A DNA stretch of 43,862 nt, taken from Gammaproteobacteria bacterium (lineage in GTDB: Bacteria; Pseudomonadota; Gammaproteobacteria; JAURND01). Made by a program: the position numbers and the translations under genes. Location of the stretch: NCBI GenBank assembly GCA_035546635.1, contig DASZWJ010000011.1, forward strand, positions 1-43,862. The letters are read 5' to 3'. Below are positions 1-9,528 of this stretch, piece by piece (position 1 is the first letter of the stretch; every line of letters starts with the position of its first letter). Below the pieces are notes generated by a model. That model saw only the letters and a list, made by a program, of their open reading frames with translations. It was not told the DNA's origin and searched no databases.

Positions 1-178
1 TTTCTGGTGTCATCGCTGGCAGTTCCTCTTGTTATTTTTGTTTTTTGAGAAACTTAAAAATACATGATCTGCCAGCTTTGGCAACTGATTTAGCTTACTT
101 TTTTCAAATTAACCCAGCCAAAAAATGGCTAAAGTCCAGTAATTTACACTCTCATTATTTGTCCAAGGCCAGTAATTT
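1..178. other. Left edge, no complete gene
   Basis: No start-to-stop gene is visible. All three forward frames carry only short carboxy-terminal-like stretches, so the end of an upstream gene cut by the window edge is possible but cannot be named. An 11-base direct repeat (CCAGTAATTTA) occurs at 137-147 and again at 170-180, overlapping the pilin start codon. Confidence 0.4.
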
Positions 179-586
179 ATGCTATCAGTCACACAAAAAG
201 GCTTCACACTGCTTGAGCTAATCACTACCTTCGCCATTGTAGGTATTTTAATCACCCTCAGCTATCCAAGCTATATGCATTACATTCTAAAAACCCGTCG
301 CACCCATGCGCAAATTGCTCTGGTTGATCTGGCCGCAGGGCTAGAACGCTACCGCAGCTCCCATCAAACTTATATTGGAGCCACACTTAATAATCTTGAA
401 GTCAATGCCTATACTGAAAATAATTATTATCAAATACAGCTAAACAATGCGACTGATAGCACCTATTTACTACAAGCCACGCCACTTGGTAGCCAGACTG
501 AAGACAAAACCTGCGGCACGCTAAGCTTAGACGAATCTGGGCAGAAAAAATTCTCAGGAAATGGCCAACAATCAGCGTGTTGGTAA
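179..586 (+). CDS. pilE: Type IV pilin-like protein (PilE family minor pilin)
   Basis: A 135-residue type IV pilin or minor pilin, assembled into the pilus after cleavage and methylation by the prepilin peptidase. The leader is short and basic (MLSVTQKG) and is followed by the cleavage motif G8/F9-TLLE, with the conserved Glu13 (mature position 5). A hydrophobic helix spans about 9-31. The globular domain ends with a Cys pair (C112, C134) that matches the disulfide-closed D-region of pilins. It converges on ispH with only 7 bases between the stops; pil minor-pilin genes next to ileS-lspA-ispH are common in gammaproteobacteria. PilE is the best name, but FimT or another minor pilin is possible. 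Confidence 0.85.
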   Translation: MLSVTQKGFTLLELITTFAIVGILITLSYPSYMHYILKTRRTHAQIALVDLAAGLERYRSSHQTYIGATLNNLEVNAYTENNYYQIQLNNATDSTYLLQATPLGSQTEDKTCGTLSLDESGQKKFSGNGQQSACW

Positions 587-593
587 ACTATCC

Positions 594-1550
594 CTAATCG
601 ATCTTTGTTACAGTTCTTGCTCTTCGCAGTTCCTTAGGCAAAGCAAACATAATATGCTCCTGACGTCCGGTTAATTCTTGCACCAGCTCACCCCCAAAAG
701 ACTGCAGTTTTGCCACCACTTCTTGGACTAAAATCTCTGGCGCTGAAGCACCTGCCGTAACCCCCACTACAGTTTTACCCGCAACCCACCCTGGATTAAC
801 CTCAGCAGCCCCATCTACCAAGTACGCCACACAACCCAGTCGCTCCGCGAGTTCCTTTAAACGATTAGAATTAGAGCTATTAATAGAGCCAACTACAATC
901 ACGACTTCTGACTGCGCAGCCAATTCTTTCACTGCGTCTTGGCGGTTTTGCGTGGCGTAACAAATGTCCTCACGCTTGGGGCCACGTATATTCGGAAAGC
1001 GTAACCGCAAAGCGTTAATGATGCGCGCGGTATCATCAGTAGAGAGCGTGGTCTGCGTCACATACACCAGATTATCAGAGTTTTTCACGGCTAATCTGGC
1101 GACATCTTGTTCAGTTTCCACCAAGTAAATACAACCATCGGCATTGTCATATTGTCCCATAGTGCCTTCAACTTCAGGATGTCCGGCATGACCTATTAAA
1201 ATACACTCTATACCTAGGCGGCTATAACGCGCCACTTCTAAGTGCACTTTGGTCACTAACGGACAGGTCGCATCAAATACTTTAAGTGAACGTGCCTTAG
1301 CCTCTTCTCTGACGGTCTGCGATACCCCATGTGCGCTAAAAATCACGGTGGCATTTTCTGGAATCTCTTGCAAATCATCGGTAAAAACCGCGCCACGCTG
1401 ACGCAAATTATCGACGACAAATCGATTATGCACCACTTCATGGCGCACATAAATTGGCGCTCCCAGCACTTCAAGCGCACGCTCGACGATTTCTATCGCC
1501 CGGTCAACACCGGCACAAAATCCACGCGGATTGGCTAGTAAGATTTTCAT
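594..1550 (-). CDS. ispH: 4-hydroxy-3-methylbut-2-enyl diphosphate reductase (IspH/LytB)
   Basis: Last enzyme of the MEP isoprenoid pathway. It reduces HMBPP to IPP and DMAPP using an iron-sulfur cluster in the cytosol. At 318 residues it is of normal length. The three cluster cysteines are visible: C12 ([12 protein letters not shown]), C96 ([12 protein letters not shown]) and C197 ([11 protein letters not shown]). The catalytic Glu lies in HPEVEGT (E126). It belongs to the usual ileS-lspA-(fkpB)-ispH group, but fkpB is absent here and a PepSY gene on the other strand separates it from lspA, so it probably has its own promoter in the 1551-1637 gap. Confidence 0.97.
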   Translation of the reverse strand: MKILLANPRGFCAGVDRAIEIVERALEVLGAPIYVRHEVVHNRFVVDNLRQRGAVFTDDLQEIPENATVIFSAHGVSQTVREEAKARSLKVFDATCPLVTKVHLEVARYSRLGIECILIGHAGHPEVEGTMGQYDNADGCIYLVETEQDVARLAVKNSDNLVYVTQTTLSTDDTARIINALRLRFPNIRGPKREDICYATQNRQDAVKELAAQSEVVIVVGSINSSNSNRLKELAERLGCVAYLVDGAAEVNPGWVAGKTVVGVTAGASAPEILVQEVVAKLQSFGGELVQELTGRQEHIMFALPKELRRARTVTKID

Positions 1551-1588
1551 AGGTTAGAACTCTTTTAGCAATGTCTGAATAGTTATAA

Positions 1589-1602
1589 GTATGTTAACAT
1601 AC
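1589..1602. promoter_or_regulatory. 14-bp perfect palindrome between divergent genes
   Basis: GTATGTTAACATAC sits in the 87-base gap between the divergent ispH and PepSY genes. Its position and symmetry suit an operator for a dimeric regulator acting on one or both genes. Only the palindrome is seen; the regulator is unknown. Confidence 0.35.
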
Positions 1603-1637
1603 CTCCACCAACTGCCCGAATAAAAAGGAGACAATTC

Positions 1638-2078
1638 ATGAGAAAATATGCCTCAATTGCTATCTTAATCAGTTTTTTAAGCTTAGGAATGCAAACTGTA
1701 TTCGCAGATGAAATGCCTGCTAATGCCATGCCGCTATCAAAAATTTTGGAAAACCTACAATCCAAAGGTTACACCGTATTCCGCGAAATCGAATTCCAAA
1801 ATGGACTTTATGTGACGAAAGCATTTAATAGCCAGGGAGAAAACTTAAAAATTCGCATCAATCCACAAACTGGCGAAATAGTTGAGCCTAAAGCCAAAGC
1901 CACTACGCTGTCACTATTAGACATAGCTAAAAAACTAGAGAACGCCGGTTATCATGGCATCTCTAAGATTGGCTTTGACCGTGGTGAATATGAAGCGATT
2001 GCACTGGATAAAGATGGCAAGAAAGTCGATTTAGATATCGATGGTAAAACTGGGGAAATTAATAAGGATTGGTTCTAG
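1638..2078 (+). CDS. Secreted protein with two PepSY-like repeats
   Basis: A 146-residue exported protein. Residues 1-23 form a signal peptide (MRKYAS, hydrophobic core, VFA/DE). The mature part holds two similar units, about 33-72 and 79-144. Each has the pattern 'K-LE-GY....I-F..G.Y...A.D..G..-..-I...TGEI', as in PepSY domains, which are small periplasmic binding or inhibitor modules. A strong Shine-Dalgarno (AAAAAGGAG, 1623-1631) precedes the ATG. A terminator-like hairpin follows at once, so it is probably transcribed alone. It interrupts the lspA-ispH order seen in relatives. A binding partner cannot be told from sequence. Confidence 0.75.
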   Translation: MRKYASIAILISFLSLGMQTVFADEMPANAMPLSKILENLQSKGYTVFREIEFQNGLYVTKAFNSQGENLKIRINPQTGEIVEPKAKATTLSLLDIAKKLENAGYHGISKIGFDRGEYEAIALDKDGKKVDLDIDGKTGEINKDWF

Positions 2079-2085
2079 GCTGCTA

Positions 2086-2122
2086 GGCTGTCATCCTAAA
2101 GCGTAAGCCAAGGATGACAGCC
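2086..2122. terminator. Bidirectional hairpin terminator (PepSY gene / lspA)
   Basis: Perfect 12-bp arms (GGCTGTCATCCT and AGGATGACAGCC) with a 13-base loop lie between the convergent PepSY gene and lspA. There is no clear U-run, so termination is inferred from position. Confidence 0.55.
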
Positions 2123-2134
2123 ATACAGCTAAAA

Positions 2135-2623
2135 CTAAGATGGTTCTCTCTTAAAGAAAAATGCCTCAATCAACAACATCGCCGCACCCACCGTAATAGC
2201 AGAATCTGCCAGATTAAACGCCGCAAAATGCCAATGCTGATAATAAAAATCTAAAAAATCAATCACATACCCTGAAGTAAACCGATCCAACAAGTTACCA
2301 AGCGCTCCTCCCAACACCAAAGCCAAAGCACAAGCCATCCAGCGCCGCGCAGCAGGAATGCGTCTTAAATAGGCAATCAGTACGATACTGACAACTATCG
2401 CTACCATGCTAAACAACCAAGTGGATAAATTCCCAGTGCGACTTAAAAAACTAAAAGCCGCGCCGGTATTATGCATCAAGGTTAAATTAAAAAATGGTAG
2501 CACCGGTAAAGGCTGATACGGTATTAAATGTGTCTCAACCCAATATTTACTCAGCTGATCCAGCACAATGACTATCACTGACAGCCAACACCATTTTAAC
2601 GCGTTTTTTTTAGAGGTTTGCAT
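2135..2623 (-). CDS. lspA: Lipoprotein signal peptidase II
   Basis: Inner-membrane aspartyl protease that removes signal peptides from prolipoproteins after lipidation. It has 162 residues with four hydrophobic segments. Both catalytic aspartates are present: D113 in GNLLDR and D140 in FNLADSAI. The conserved N-terminal D-Q-LSKYW and the NTGAAFSFL stretch are also there. It lies downstream of ileS in the same direction, 99 bases apart, with a 23-bp palindromic repeat in the gap. Confidence 0.97.
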   Translation of the reverse strand: MQTSKKNALKWCWLSVIVIVLDQLSKYWVETHLIPYQPLPVLPFFNLTLMHNTGAAFSFLSRTGNLSTWLFSMVAIVVSIVLIAYLRRIPAARRWMACALALVLGGALGNLLDRFTSGYVIDFLDFYYQHWHFAAFNLADSAITVGAAMLLIEAFFFKREPS

Positions 2624-2653
2624 AATTCTCTATTAATAAAAAAATTCATTATA

Positions 2654-2676
2654 CCTTCTCCCCTTGTGGGAGAAGG
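2654..2676. repeat. Dispersed 23-bp palindrome, copy 1 (family A)
   Basis: CCTTCTCCC - CTTGT - GGGAGAAGG, in the ileS-lspA gap. Identical copies (this or the reverse orientation) lie at 14776, 26093 and 30993. Confidence 0.8.
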
Positions 2677-2722
2677 GAAAATGCCAAGGCTGTTAGAGGG
2701 CACCTCCCAGGGAAGAAAAAAA

Positions 2723-5581
2723 TCAAGCAAATTCCCGCAACTCCCCAACACCCACCACATTCTCCACACAACGTGCACACAAACCTGGATGCTGCGAGTC
2801 ACTACCCACATCTGCACGTCTATGCCAGCAACGCTCACATTTCTCATAAGCTGAAGCAGAAACTTTAATCCATAATTCCGATATTGCCGTAACAACCGCT
2901 CCCTCTTCGCGTGAAGAAGCAGGATGAATCCGCGCACCAGAAGTAATCAATACAAAACGCAACTCATCACCAATTTTGGCTAAAGCATCATATAACTTAG
3001 GTTCACAATATAAATCCACTTCAGCTGCCAATCCAGAACCAATGCTACCTACAACGCGTGCTTTTTCTAACTCTCGATTCACCTGCTCCCGCACTTGCAT
3101 CAACTGCTGCCAATAAGCGGCGCCAAATGGCTCATCAACTGCCAATGCCGGCAATTTTTCATCCCAGGTAGCCAAAAACACGGATTCCTGCGCCTTCCAC
3201 GGCATATTTTGCCAGATTTCTTCCGCTGTAAAACTCACAATAGGCGCCAATGCCCGCACTAAAGATTCCAAAATATAATACATCGCCGTCTGCGCAGAAC
3301 GCCGGGCACGGCTCTCAGTCTTCGCCGTATACTGACGGTCTTTAATAATATCCAGGTAAAAACTACCCATATCAACTGTACAAAATTGCTGCAGCTTCTG
3401 GCTGACCTGATGAAACTGAAAAAGATCATAGGCCTGTCTAACTTCCAACTGCAAACGTCGTACCCGATCGATCGCCCAGCGATCTAACGCCAGTAATTCA
3501 GTAAATGGTAGCGCATGCTGCAACGGATTAAAGTCGAACAAATTTGATAGCAAGAAGCGCGCAGTATTACGTATGCGCCGATACACCTCCGCTACTCTTT
3601 GCAATATTTCATCGGAGATGGTCGCTTCTGCGCGATAATCCGTAGAAGCCACCCATAATCGCAAAATATCCGCGCCTAAACTACTCCACACCTTTTCCGG
3701 CAAAATCACATTACCCAGCGATTTGGACATCTTCTGCCCTTCTACATCGATGGTAAAACCATGTGACAGTGCAATACGGTAGGGTGCCTCACCACGCATA
3801 GCCGTTGCCGTTAATAATGAAGATTGAAACCAACCACGAAACTGATCGGAACCTTCTAAATACATATCTGCCGGCCAAGTGAGCTCGGGGCGTTTAGCCA
3901 ATACACAAGCATGAGTGACACCGGAATCAAACCATACATCCAAACTATCAGACACCTTACGATAATCAGCTGCCTCCTCACCTAATAAAGTCTCTACTGC
4001 CAAATCATGCCAGGCATCGATGCCATCTCGCTCTACCAGAGCGGCTACTTTTTCCATCAATGCGGGTGTCTCAGGATGTAACTCATCAGTCTGTCTATGC
4101 ACAAACAATGTTAGGGGTGTGCCCCATAACCGCTGTCGCGAAATACACCAATCAGGACGCTGCACCACCATATCCGCAATCCGCGCCTGCGCCCAATCTG
4201 GCGACCATTTGACGCGGTCTATGGCTGCTAATGCATGTCCGCGCAAACCTTTGCGCTCCATACTGATAAACCACTGCGGCGTGGCACGAAAGATCAGCGG
4301 TGTTTTATGCCGCCAACAATGCGGATAGCTGTGATTAATCTTCTCAAGATGCAGCAGCTTCCCGTGTTCCTGCAGTACTTCTACCACATGCTCATTGACT
4401 TTATACACATGTTCACCGGCAAAAAACGGCGTTCCTGCGACAAAACAGCCTTTATCGTCTACAGGATTTTCCAACGCTAACCCGTAACGACTGCTGACCA
4501 CATAATCTTCTTGACCATGCGCTGGCGCCGTATGCACTGCACCAGTACCGGCATCGACAGTCACATGATCGCCCAAAATAATAGGCACTTGGCGTGGTAA
4601 AAAGGGATGTTGTAGCTTCAGCCCTTCTAATGCCTCACCTAAACTTGAGGCAACCACATGGTAGTTGGTTATACCACAACGCTGCATGACCGAGTCGACT
4701 AATGAGGCCGCAACCACTAGATAAGCTTTTTGTGTTGGGTCACCATTCTGTTGCGCTTGATGCGCTTCTGACAGCGGTACATATTCAATCAACGCATATT
4801 CGATATTCGTGTTTAAAGCCACTGCCTGATTGGCCGGCAGTGTCCATGGCGTGGTAGTCCAAATCACTACACTGACCGGATGAAACGGCACGTATTTGCG
4901 GTTAAAACGCGCTAAAAACTGAGCCGGATCAACTACTTCAAAACGCACATCTATCGCCAGAGAATTTTTATCGCGGTATTCCACCTCTGCCTCAGCTAAC
5001 GCTGACCCACAAACCACACACCAATGCACCGGCTTACTGCCACGCACCATGTGACCATTTTTAATAATTTGCGCGAGACTTCTTATCACGTCTGCTTCAA
5101 AGGAAAAATCCATGGTCAAATAGGGATGACTCCAATCACCAAACACGCCTAAGCGTTTAAATTCGTCACGCTGAATTTCCATTTGGCCTTGGGCATAATC
5201 ACGACACGCTTTACGAAACTCGCGCGGCGTGGCTTTTTGGCCGCTTTTTTCCAGCATTTTTTCAACATTTAATTCAATGGGTAGGCCGTGACAATCCCAG
5301 CCAGGTACATATGGCGTGTCATACCCAGCCAGGGATTTAGATTTTAATACGATATCTTTTAGGGTTTTATTGAGTGCATGACCGATATGAATGCGGCCAT
5401 TTGCATAAGGGGGGCCGTCGTGCAGGATAAATTTTTTATGCTGTGATCTTTGCGCACGGAGCTTGCTGTAGATTTGTTGTTGTTCCCAAAATTCTAGGAC
5501 TTGCGGCTCCCGCTTCGCCAGATCGGCTTTCATGGGGAAGTCGGTTTTGGGGAGATTTAAGGTATTTTTGTAATCTGTCAT
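2723..5581 (-). CDS. ileS: Isoleucyl-tRNA synthetase
   Basis: Class Ia aminoacyl-tRNA synthetase of 952 residues, charging tRNA-Ile in the cytosol. The HIGH motif is at 65-68 (GRIHIGHALNK) and the KMSKS motif is in the second half (GQKMSKSLGN). The editing (CP1) domain includes the TTPWTLPANQA segment. The carboxy end has the four-cysteine zinc site typical of the bacterial form (YEKCERCW ... GLCARC). It heads the leftward ileS-lspA group. The riboflavin kinase gene ribF, often upstream in relatives, is not here; xthA lies upstream instead. Confidence 0.98.
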   Translation of the reverse strand: MTDYKNTLNLPKTDFPMKADLAKREPQVLEFWEQQQIYSKLRAQRSQHKKFILHDGPPYANGRIHIGHALNKTLKDIVLKSKSLAGYDTPYVPGWDCHGLPIELNVEKMLEKSGQKATPREFRKACRDYAQGQMEIQRDEFKRLGVFGDWSHPYLTMDFSFEADVIRSLAQIIKNGHMVRGSKPVHWCVVCGSALAEAEVEYRDKNSLAIDVRFEVVDPAQFLARFNRKYVPFHPVSVVIWTTTPWTLPANQAVALNTNIEYALIEYVPLSEAHQAQQNGDPTQKAYLVVAASLVDSVMQRCGITNYHVVASSLGEALEGLKLQHPFLPRQVPIILGDHVTVDAGTGAVHTAPAHGQEDYVVSSRYGLALENPVDDKGCFVAGTPFFAGEHVYKVNEHVVEVLQEHGKLLHLEKINHSYPHCWRHKTPLIFRATPQWFISMERKGLRGHALAAIDRVKWSPDWAQARIADMVVQRPDWCISRQRLWGTPLTLFVHRQTDELHPETPALMEKVAALVERDGIDAWHDLAVETLLGEEAADYRKVSDSLDVWFDSGVTHACVLAKRPELTWPADMYLEGSDQFRGWFQSSLLTATAMRGEAPYRIALSHGFTIDVEGQKMSKSLGNVILPEKVWSSLGADILRLWVASTDYRAEATISDEILQRVAEVYRRIRNTARFLLSNLFDFNPLQHALPFTELLALDRWAIDRVRRLQLEVRQAYDLFQFHQVSQKLQQFCTVDMGSFYLDIIKDRQYTAKTESRARRSAQTAMYYILESLVRALAPIVSFTAEEIWQNMPWKAQESVFLATWDEKLPALAVDEPFGAAYWQQLMQVREQVNRELEKARVVGSIGSGLAAEVDLYCEPKLYDALAKIGDELRFVLITSGARIHPASSREEGAVVTAISELWIKVSASAYEKCERCWHRRADVGSDSQHPGLCARCVENVVGVGELREFA

Positions 5582-5702
5582 GGGTGCTCTTCAATAATGA
5601 TTGATACGGTAAATCTAGCGGTAAATATCTCAGCGGCGGCCAATAGCTAAAGCTAGAACAATAACACATGCCAAACAGATTACCATCCCTGCTTGAATGA
5701 TT

Positions 5703-6482
5703 TTACAAATCATACTCCATAATCAACGGCGCATGGTCAGAAAATTTCTCTTTTTTATAAATCTCTGCTGACCGCACCTTATCACGCAATCCCGGCGTAA
5801 TAATCTGATAATCAATCCGCCACCCAACATTTTTTGCCCAAGCCTGCCCACGATGCGACCACCAAGTATATTGATCCGGTTCCTGATTAACGACTCTAAA
5901 TGCATCCACAAAACCAACGCTATCAAATAACTCATCCAACCAAGCCCGCTCCTCCGGCAAAAACCCGGAGTTTTTCTGATTACTGCGCCAATTTTTCAAA
6001 TCGATATTTTTATGCGCAATATTCCAGTCTCCACAAATAATAAAATCCCGGATCTTAGCTTGGTCATAAATTTTCTTAAGCAACAACATATAATGCGCCA
6101 TAAACTCAAATTTATGCTTCTGCCGCTCCTCTCCGCTAGTACCCGAAGGCATATAAAGTGACGCAATACATAATTTACCAAAATCCGCCTGAATATAGCG
6201 CCCTTCCTGATCGGCAATCGGCCAACCTAGCCCTATTTCAATTTTATCCGGTTTTTGTCGGGTATAAATCCCCACCCCACTATAGCCTTTTTTCTCAGCA
6301 TCATGAAAATAGCAATGATAACCTTCCGGGCGGAAGTGCACGCCGTCTAGATGCTCCATCTGGGCTTTGGTTTCTTGTAAACAAACAACATCGGCATTTT
6401 GCTCAGCAAGCCAGGTGAAAAAGCCTTTAGCAGCTGCGGAGCGGATGCCATTTAGGTTCATGGAGATAATTTTTAAGGTCAT
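5703..6482 (-). CDS. xthA: Exodeoxyribonuclease III
   Basis: Mg-dependent 3'-5' exonuclease and AP endonuclease of base-excision repair, 259 residues. Family motifs appear in order: MNLNGIRSA at the N-terminus, VVCLQETKAQ with the metal-binding Glu, YSGVGIYT, ICGDWNIAHKNID, and the C-terminal WRIDYQI and FSDHAPLI with the catalytic Asp-His. It is complete and probably a single-gene unit. Confidence 0.96.
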   Translation of the reverse strand: MTLKIISMNLNGIRSAAAKGFFTWLAEQNADVVCLQETKAQMEHLDGVHFRPEGYHCYFHDAEKKGYSGVGIYTRQKPDKIEIGLGWPIADQEGRYIQADFGKLCIASLYMPSGTSGEERQKHKFEFMAHYMLLLKKIYDQAKIRDFIICGDWNIAHKNIDLKNWRSNQKNSGFLPEERAWLDELFDSVGFVDAFRVVNQEPDQYTWWSHRGQAWAKNVGWRIDYQIITPGLRDKVRSAEIYKKEKFSDHAPLIMEYDL

Positions 6483-6585
6483 ATAGGCTGTAGGTCAGGT
6501 TTAAAAGTGGGAAGGGATTATAAGGTATATGGCTATTCCTAACAACCTAAGCAAGTGATATTTACTAGCAAATAAAACAGAAAAA

Positions 6586-7116
6586 TCAAAAAGAGTGCTT
6601 GCTTACATAGGGCACAGTGCCGCTGTCAATTTCGTCAGATTTTTCGAGCGTAGGAGATTTAAAAAACCCAAGCTTTTCGGCAGCTTCAGCCAGTCTGTCA
6701 GCATCTAACGCATACTCAAGGATCATTCCTTGTATCCCATCAGTACTTATCACTTCACTCGTTTTTACAACTGCAGATAAATCAGCAATAGATTTTTCAG
6801 CAATAGTTTTAAATGGCAGATAACAAGTTGGCTCTCTGCCTACCATTAAATAAACAGACTCCTGCCAGATCGTTGCCATAATGTCAGTATAGTTTTCTGG
6901 GCATACTTTTTTGGGTTCAAACGGTTTTCTAATGTCAGTAAAACTTAATACTTCTCTTTTAAAATCAAAAGAGAAAATTTTACCGTCTTTTGGCATTTCA
7001 GTAACAATAGCTTTGATATTAGTGGGAGAGGACAATTTGTGTGTATCTGCTTTATTCAACCAACGGATAATTTCTAGAAAACTTTCATAGGATAATTTGT
7101 GGGGACTAAGTGGCAT
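6586..7116 (-). CDS. Hypothetical protein, 176 aa
   Basis: Not recognised. It has no signal peptide or membrane segment. The sequence is mixed alpha/beta in character, acidic in the middle, with an alanine-rich helix near 143-153 (LAEAAEKLGF). It lies divergent from the glycosyltransferase gene, with a 189-base AT-rich gap between the starts. Both genes are AT-rich compared with the core genes around them, which suggests shared acquisition. It could be a partner or regulator of the glycosyltransferase, but nothing in the sequence shows this. Confidence 0.6.
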   Translation of the reverse strand: MPLSPHKLSYESFLEIIRWLNKADTHKLSSPTNIKAIVTEMPKDGKIFSFDFKREVLSFTDIRKPFEPKKVCPENYTDIMATIWQESVYLMVGREPTCYLPFKTIAEKSIADLSAVVKTSEVISTDGIQGMILEYALDADRLAEAAEKLGFFKSPTLEKSDEIDSGTVPYVSKHSF

Positions 7117-7305
7117 ATTCTTTCACATTAATATAAGTTTTTAATCTAAGCCATTATATTAAATAACAACGATTTAGCAATTTATTTAATAAAACCTTAA
7201 GGCATTACATGTCATGAAATTTTAATTATAAAAAGCCATCTTTAATAAAGCATTAATTTTAGCTAATTATAATAACTCACAATAATTAATTATCGATGCA
7301 ATACC

Positions 7306-9438
7306 ATGACTAGTCAAGCTTACGAATTTACAACAGATATTGGTGCAGTTTTAAAAGATCTGAAAGATTTAATTGAAAACTGTGAAGATAACGTTATCGA
7401 TTTTAGTGAAAAGAAAAATTCTTTAGATATTATCCTAAAGCAATATAACGCCATATTAAACTCTATTCAGTCCATTCAGAAACAATATCCTGTAACTATC
7501 CCTGTTATTGCACAGCAATTTGACAATCGTATTGAAGCTATTGCCAAATTTCTAAAACCCAAATTACCTGCAGATATTAAAGATGTCTCGGATATAAAAA
7601 CAGGCTTAGTCACTGAAAATGTTTCCATAGAAACCGACCCTAAAGAATTAAAAACCGTATCAGTTCTAAAAAAACCGGCTTCAACTTATTTAGCAATTAA
7701 TACCCACCTAGATACAACTAAGGATAAAATACCTGACCAAGAAGTGAAAGATAAAAAAACTGTCTTTGCAACACCTAAAATTATTAGCACTATATGGGTA
7801 GGCACTCGTCCACTACCTAAAAATGACCAAACACCCGACACCAGCAATCATCATATATTGCTAGACTGGCGCAATAAAAATCCAAATATGCAACCTATAT
7901 TATGGGTGGATTATAAATCCATGCCCACCTCAGTGCATCGCGAATACAAAGAGCGCGGTTATGTATTTACTGCAAGTTCAGAAATAGATCAAATTATTGA
8001 AGGCACAAAATCTGCCAGTCCCAGCTCATCTTCAGCAGAAAAACCTATTCTCGTAGCCGATATCAGCGTTTTATTTAGAAAACCATCTAAGTATCTCAGT
8101 GAAAAAGAAGTGGAGCAAATGCAGGAACTTATCCGTTATGAAATGGATAAATTCCGCCCCAATTACGGAGCAGCTAGCGATTTGATTCGATATAGAACAG
8201 AACAAGAATATGGCGGCGCTTATGTCGACAGCGATTTAGCCCCTGGTAAATCTGCTTTACATAAACATCCGGCATTTTCTTCAGAAAAAGAATGTTTTAA
8301 TGTAACTTCTTCTACTGCCGGTTTCAATGCCGCTGGCAATGATGCATTCGTATGTAGCCCAGGCCATCCTCTAACTAAAGATTTAATTCACACCTGTTTT
8401 GACAATTATGCCAAAATGGATAGGGTTCCAGAAACCTATACAAAATTTGACCATTTATACAAGGTGATCAATCGATCAGGCCCCGGCGCTGTACAACAAA
8501 TGCTAAGTTCGCATGGTTTTCTTGAAGAAGAAGGAATGTTTCTTCTGGAACATAAAGAAAAATATAATCTACCTGAAGAATTTACTTGCAATGATGTTAC
8601 AAATCAAGCCAGTTGGTTAAAAACACCGATTAAAATTTGTAGCTCTTTAACTGAAAGTATTGAAACAGCTACCAATTGCATGATGACAGAAATGAAATAT
8701 ATGGGTGTATGTCGATTTGCTGATTATGTTACTGATATAAAAAGTTCTCTAATAGAAAATCTTATATCTCAGCTTATAAAAGATCCAGAAATTATAGATA
8801 ATTTTAAAAAATTAACTGAATATTTTGTCAAAACTTCACAACAACAGGATGTAAAAAAAGAAACTACCCGAATTAGCAGTTTTATGGCTGATTTAGGTAA
8901 ATTTTTGACAGAGTATTTTGATGAGACAACGGCGTATAGAATTACCAGCCAACTGCGCAAAAAATTGCCTTACACTGAACAAATGCAGGCATTACCAGTT
9001 AACTATAAAGAGCTACAAAAAATAGTATTTGATGATGGCTTATTACTTCGGGTTTTGGCGGAAGAAAATCTCCTACAAAATTTTACTACTGCAAGCAAAG
9101 AAGCACCCCGATCTATTCGAGAAGCGTATAACAAATTGGTTACAATGTTACAGCCTTTAAAAAATTCAAATAGCAAAAGTTCTGAAATATTAATCGAACG
9201 GCCAACCGTCAGTTATGCTGATATTGCTAATGTGCTGTCTCTATTTGACTCAAGAAATGATTTTAACCTGAATAACTCCATCGCTAATTTACTTTTAAAA
9301 CGTCTAGAAATACAACCAGAATTGCGCTCGTTAGTCAGTACAGTGGCTCATTCTACTGATGACTCATCTTATACTTCATGGCAAAGCTTGATACATCCTG
9401 AACAAAGTACAGATCTGGGATTTAGCATGCTCGAATAG
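7306..9438 (+). CDS. DXD-motif glycosyltransferase, putative secreted effector
   Basis: A 710-residue protein with a glycosyltransferase fold of the 'sugar-binding region containing DXD motif' type, as in clostridial TcdA/TcdB and several Legionella effectors. Motifs in order: IISTIWVGTRPLP (about 160-172), NPNMQPILWVDY (about 195-206), then NYGAASDLIRYR with Asp292 and Arg295, and GGAYVDSD with the metal-binding Asp308-Ser-Asp310. The family uses a nucleotide sugar and a divalent metal to glycosylate, often, host proteins. About 150 N-terminal and 330 C-terminal residues match nothing I know; the C-terminal part is helical and polar. There is no signal peptide, so a type IV secretion effector is the natural guess. 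The start is preceded by only a weak ribosome site. Toxin-like or surface-sugar roles are alternatives. Confidence 0.8.
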   Translation: MTSQAYEFTTDIGAVLKDLKDLIENCEDNVIDFSEKKNSLDIILKQYNAILNSIQSIQKQYPVTIPVIAQQFDNRIEAIAKFLKPKLPADIKDVSDIKTGLVTENVSIETDPKELKTVSVLKKPASTYLAINTHLDTTKDKIPDQEVKDKKTVFATPKIISTIWVGTRPLPKNDQTPDTSNHHILLDWRNKNPNMQPILWVDYKSMPTSVHREYKERGYVFTASSEIDQIIEGTKSASPSSSSAEKPILVADISVLFRKPSKYLSEKEVEQMQELIRYEMDKFRPNYGAASDLIRYRTEQEYGGAYVDSDLAPGKSALHKHPAFSSEKECFNVTSSTAGFNAAGNDAFVCSPGHPLTKDLIHTCFDNYAKMDRVPETYTKFDHLYKVINRSGPGAVQQMLSSHGFLEEEGMFLLEHKEKYNLPEEFTCNDVTNQASWLKTPIKICSSLTESIETATNCMMTEMKYMGVCRFADYVTDIKSSLIENLISQLIKDPEIIDNFKKLTEYFVKTSQQQDVKKETTRISSFMADLGKFLTEYFDETTAYRITSQLRKKLPYTEQMQALPVNYKELQKIVFDDGLLLRVLAEENLLQNFTTASKEAPRSIREAYNKLVTMLQPLKNSNSKSSEILIERPTVSYADIANVLSLFDSRNDFNLNNSIANLLLKRLEIQPELRSLVSTVAHSTDDSSYTSWQSLIHPEQSTDLGFSMLE

Positions 9439-9528
9439 ATCGAAGGAGATTCTTTTTTTTAACCATGTTATGATGCCCAGCCTCTCAAATAAAGAGAGTT
9501 ACATCTAACTAATTAGCAGGCTAACACC

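Noticed and set aside
4020..4480. Two overlapping forward frames of 102 and 81 residues
   Set aside because: Both antisense to ileS with Cys/Arg-rich artefact composition.
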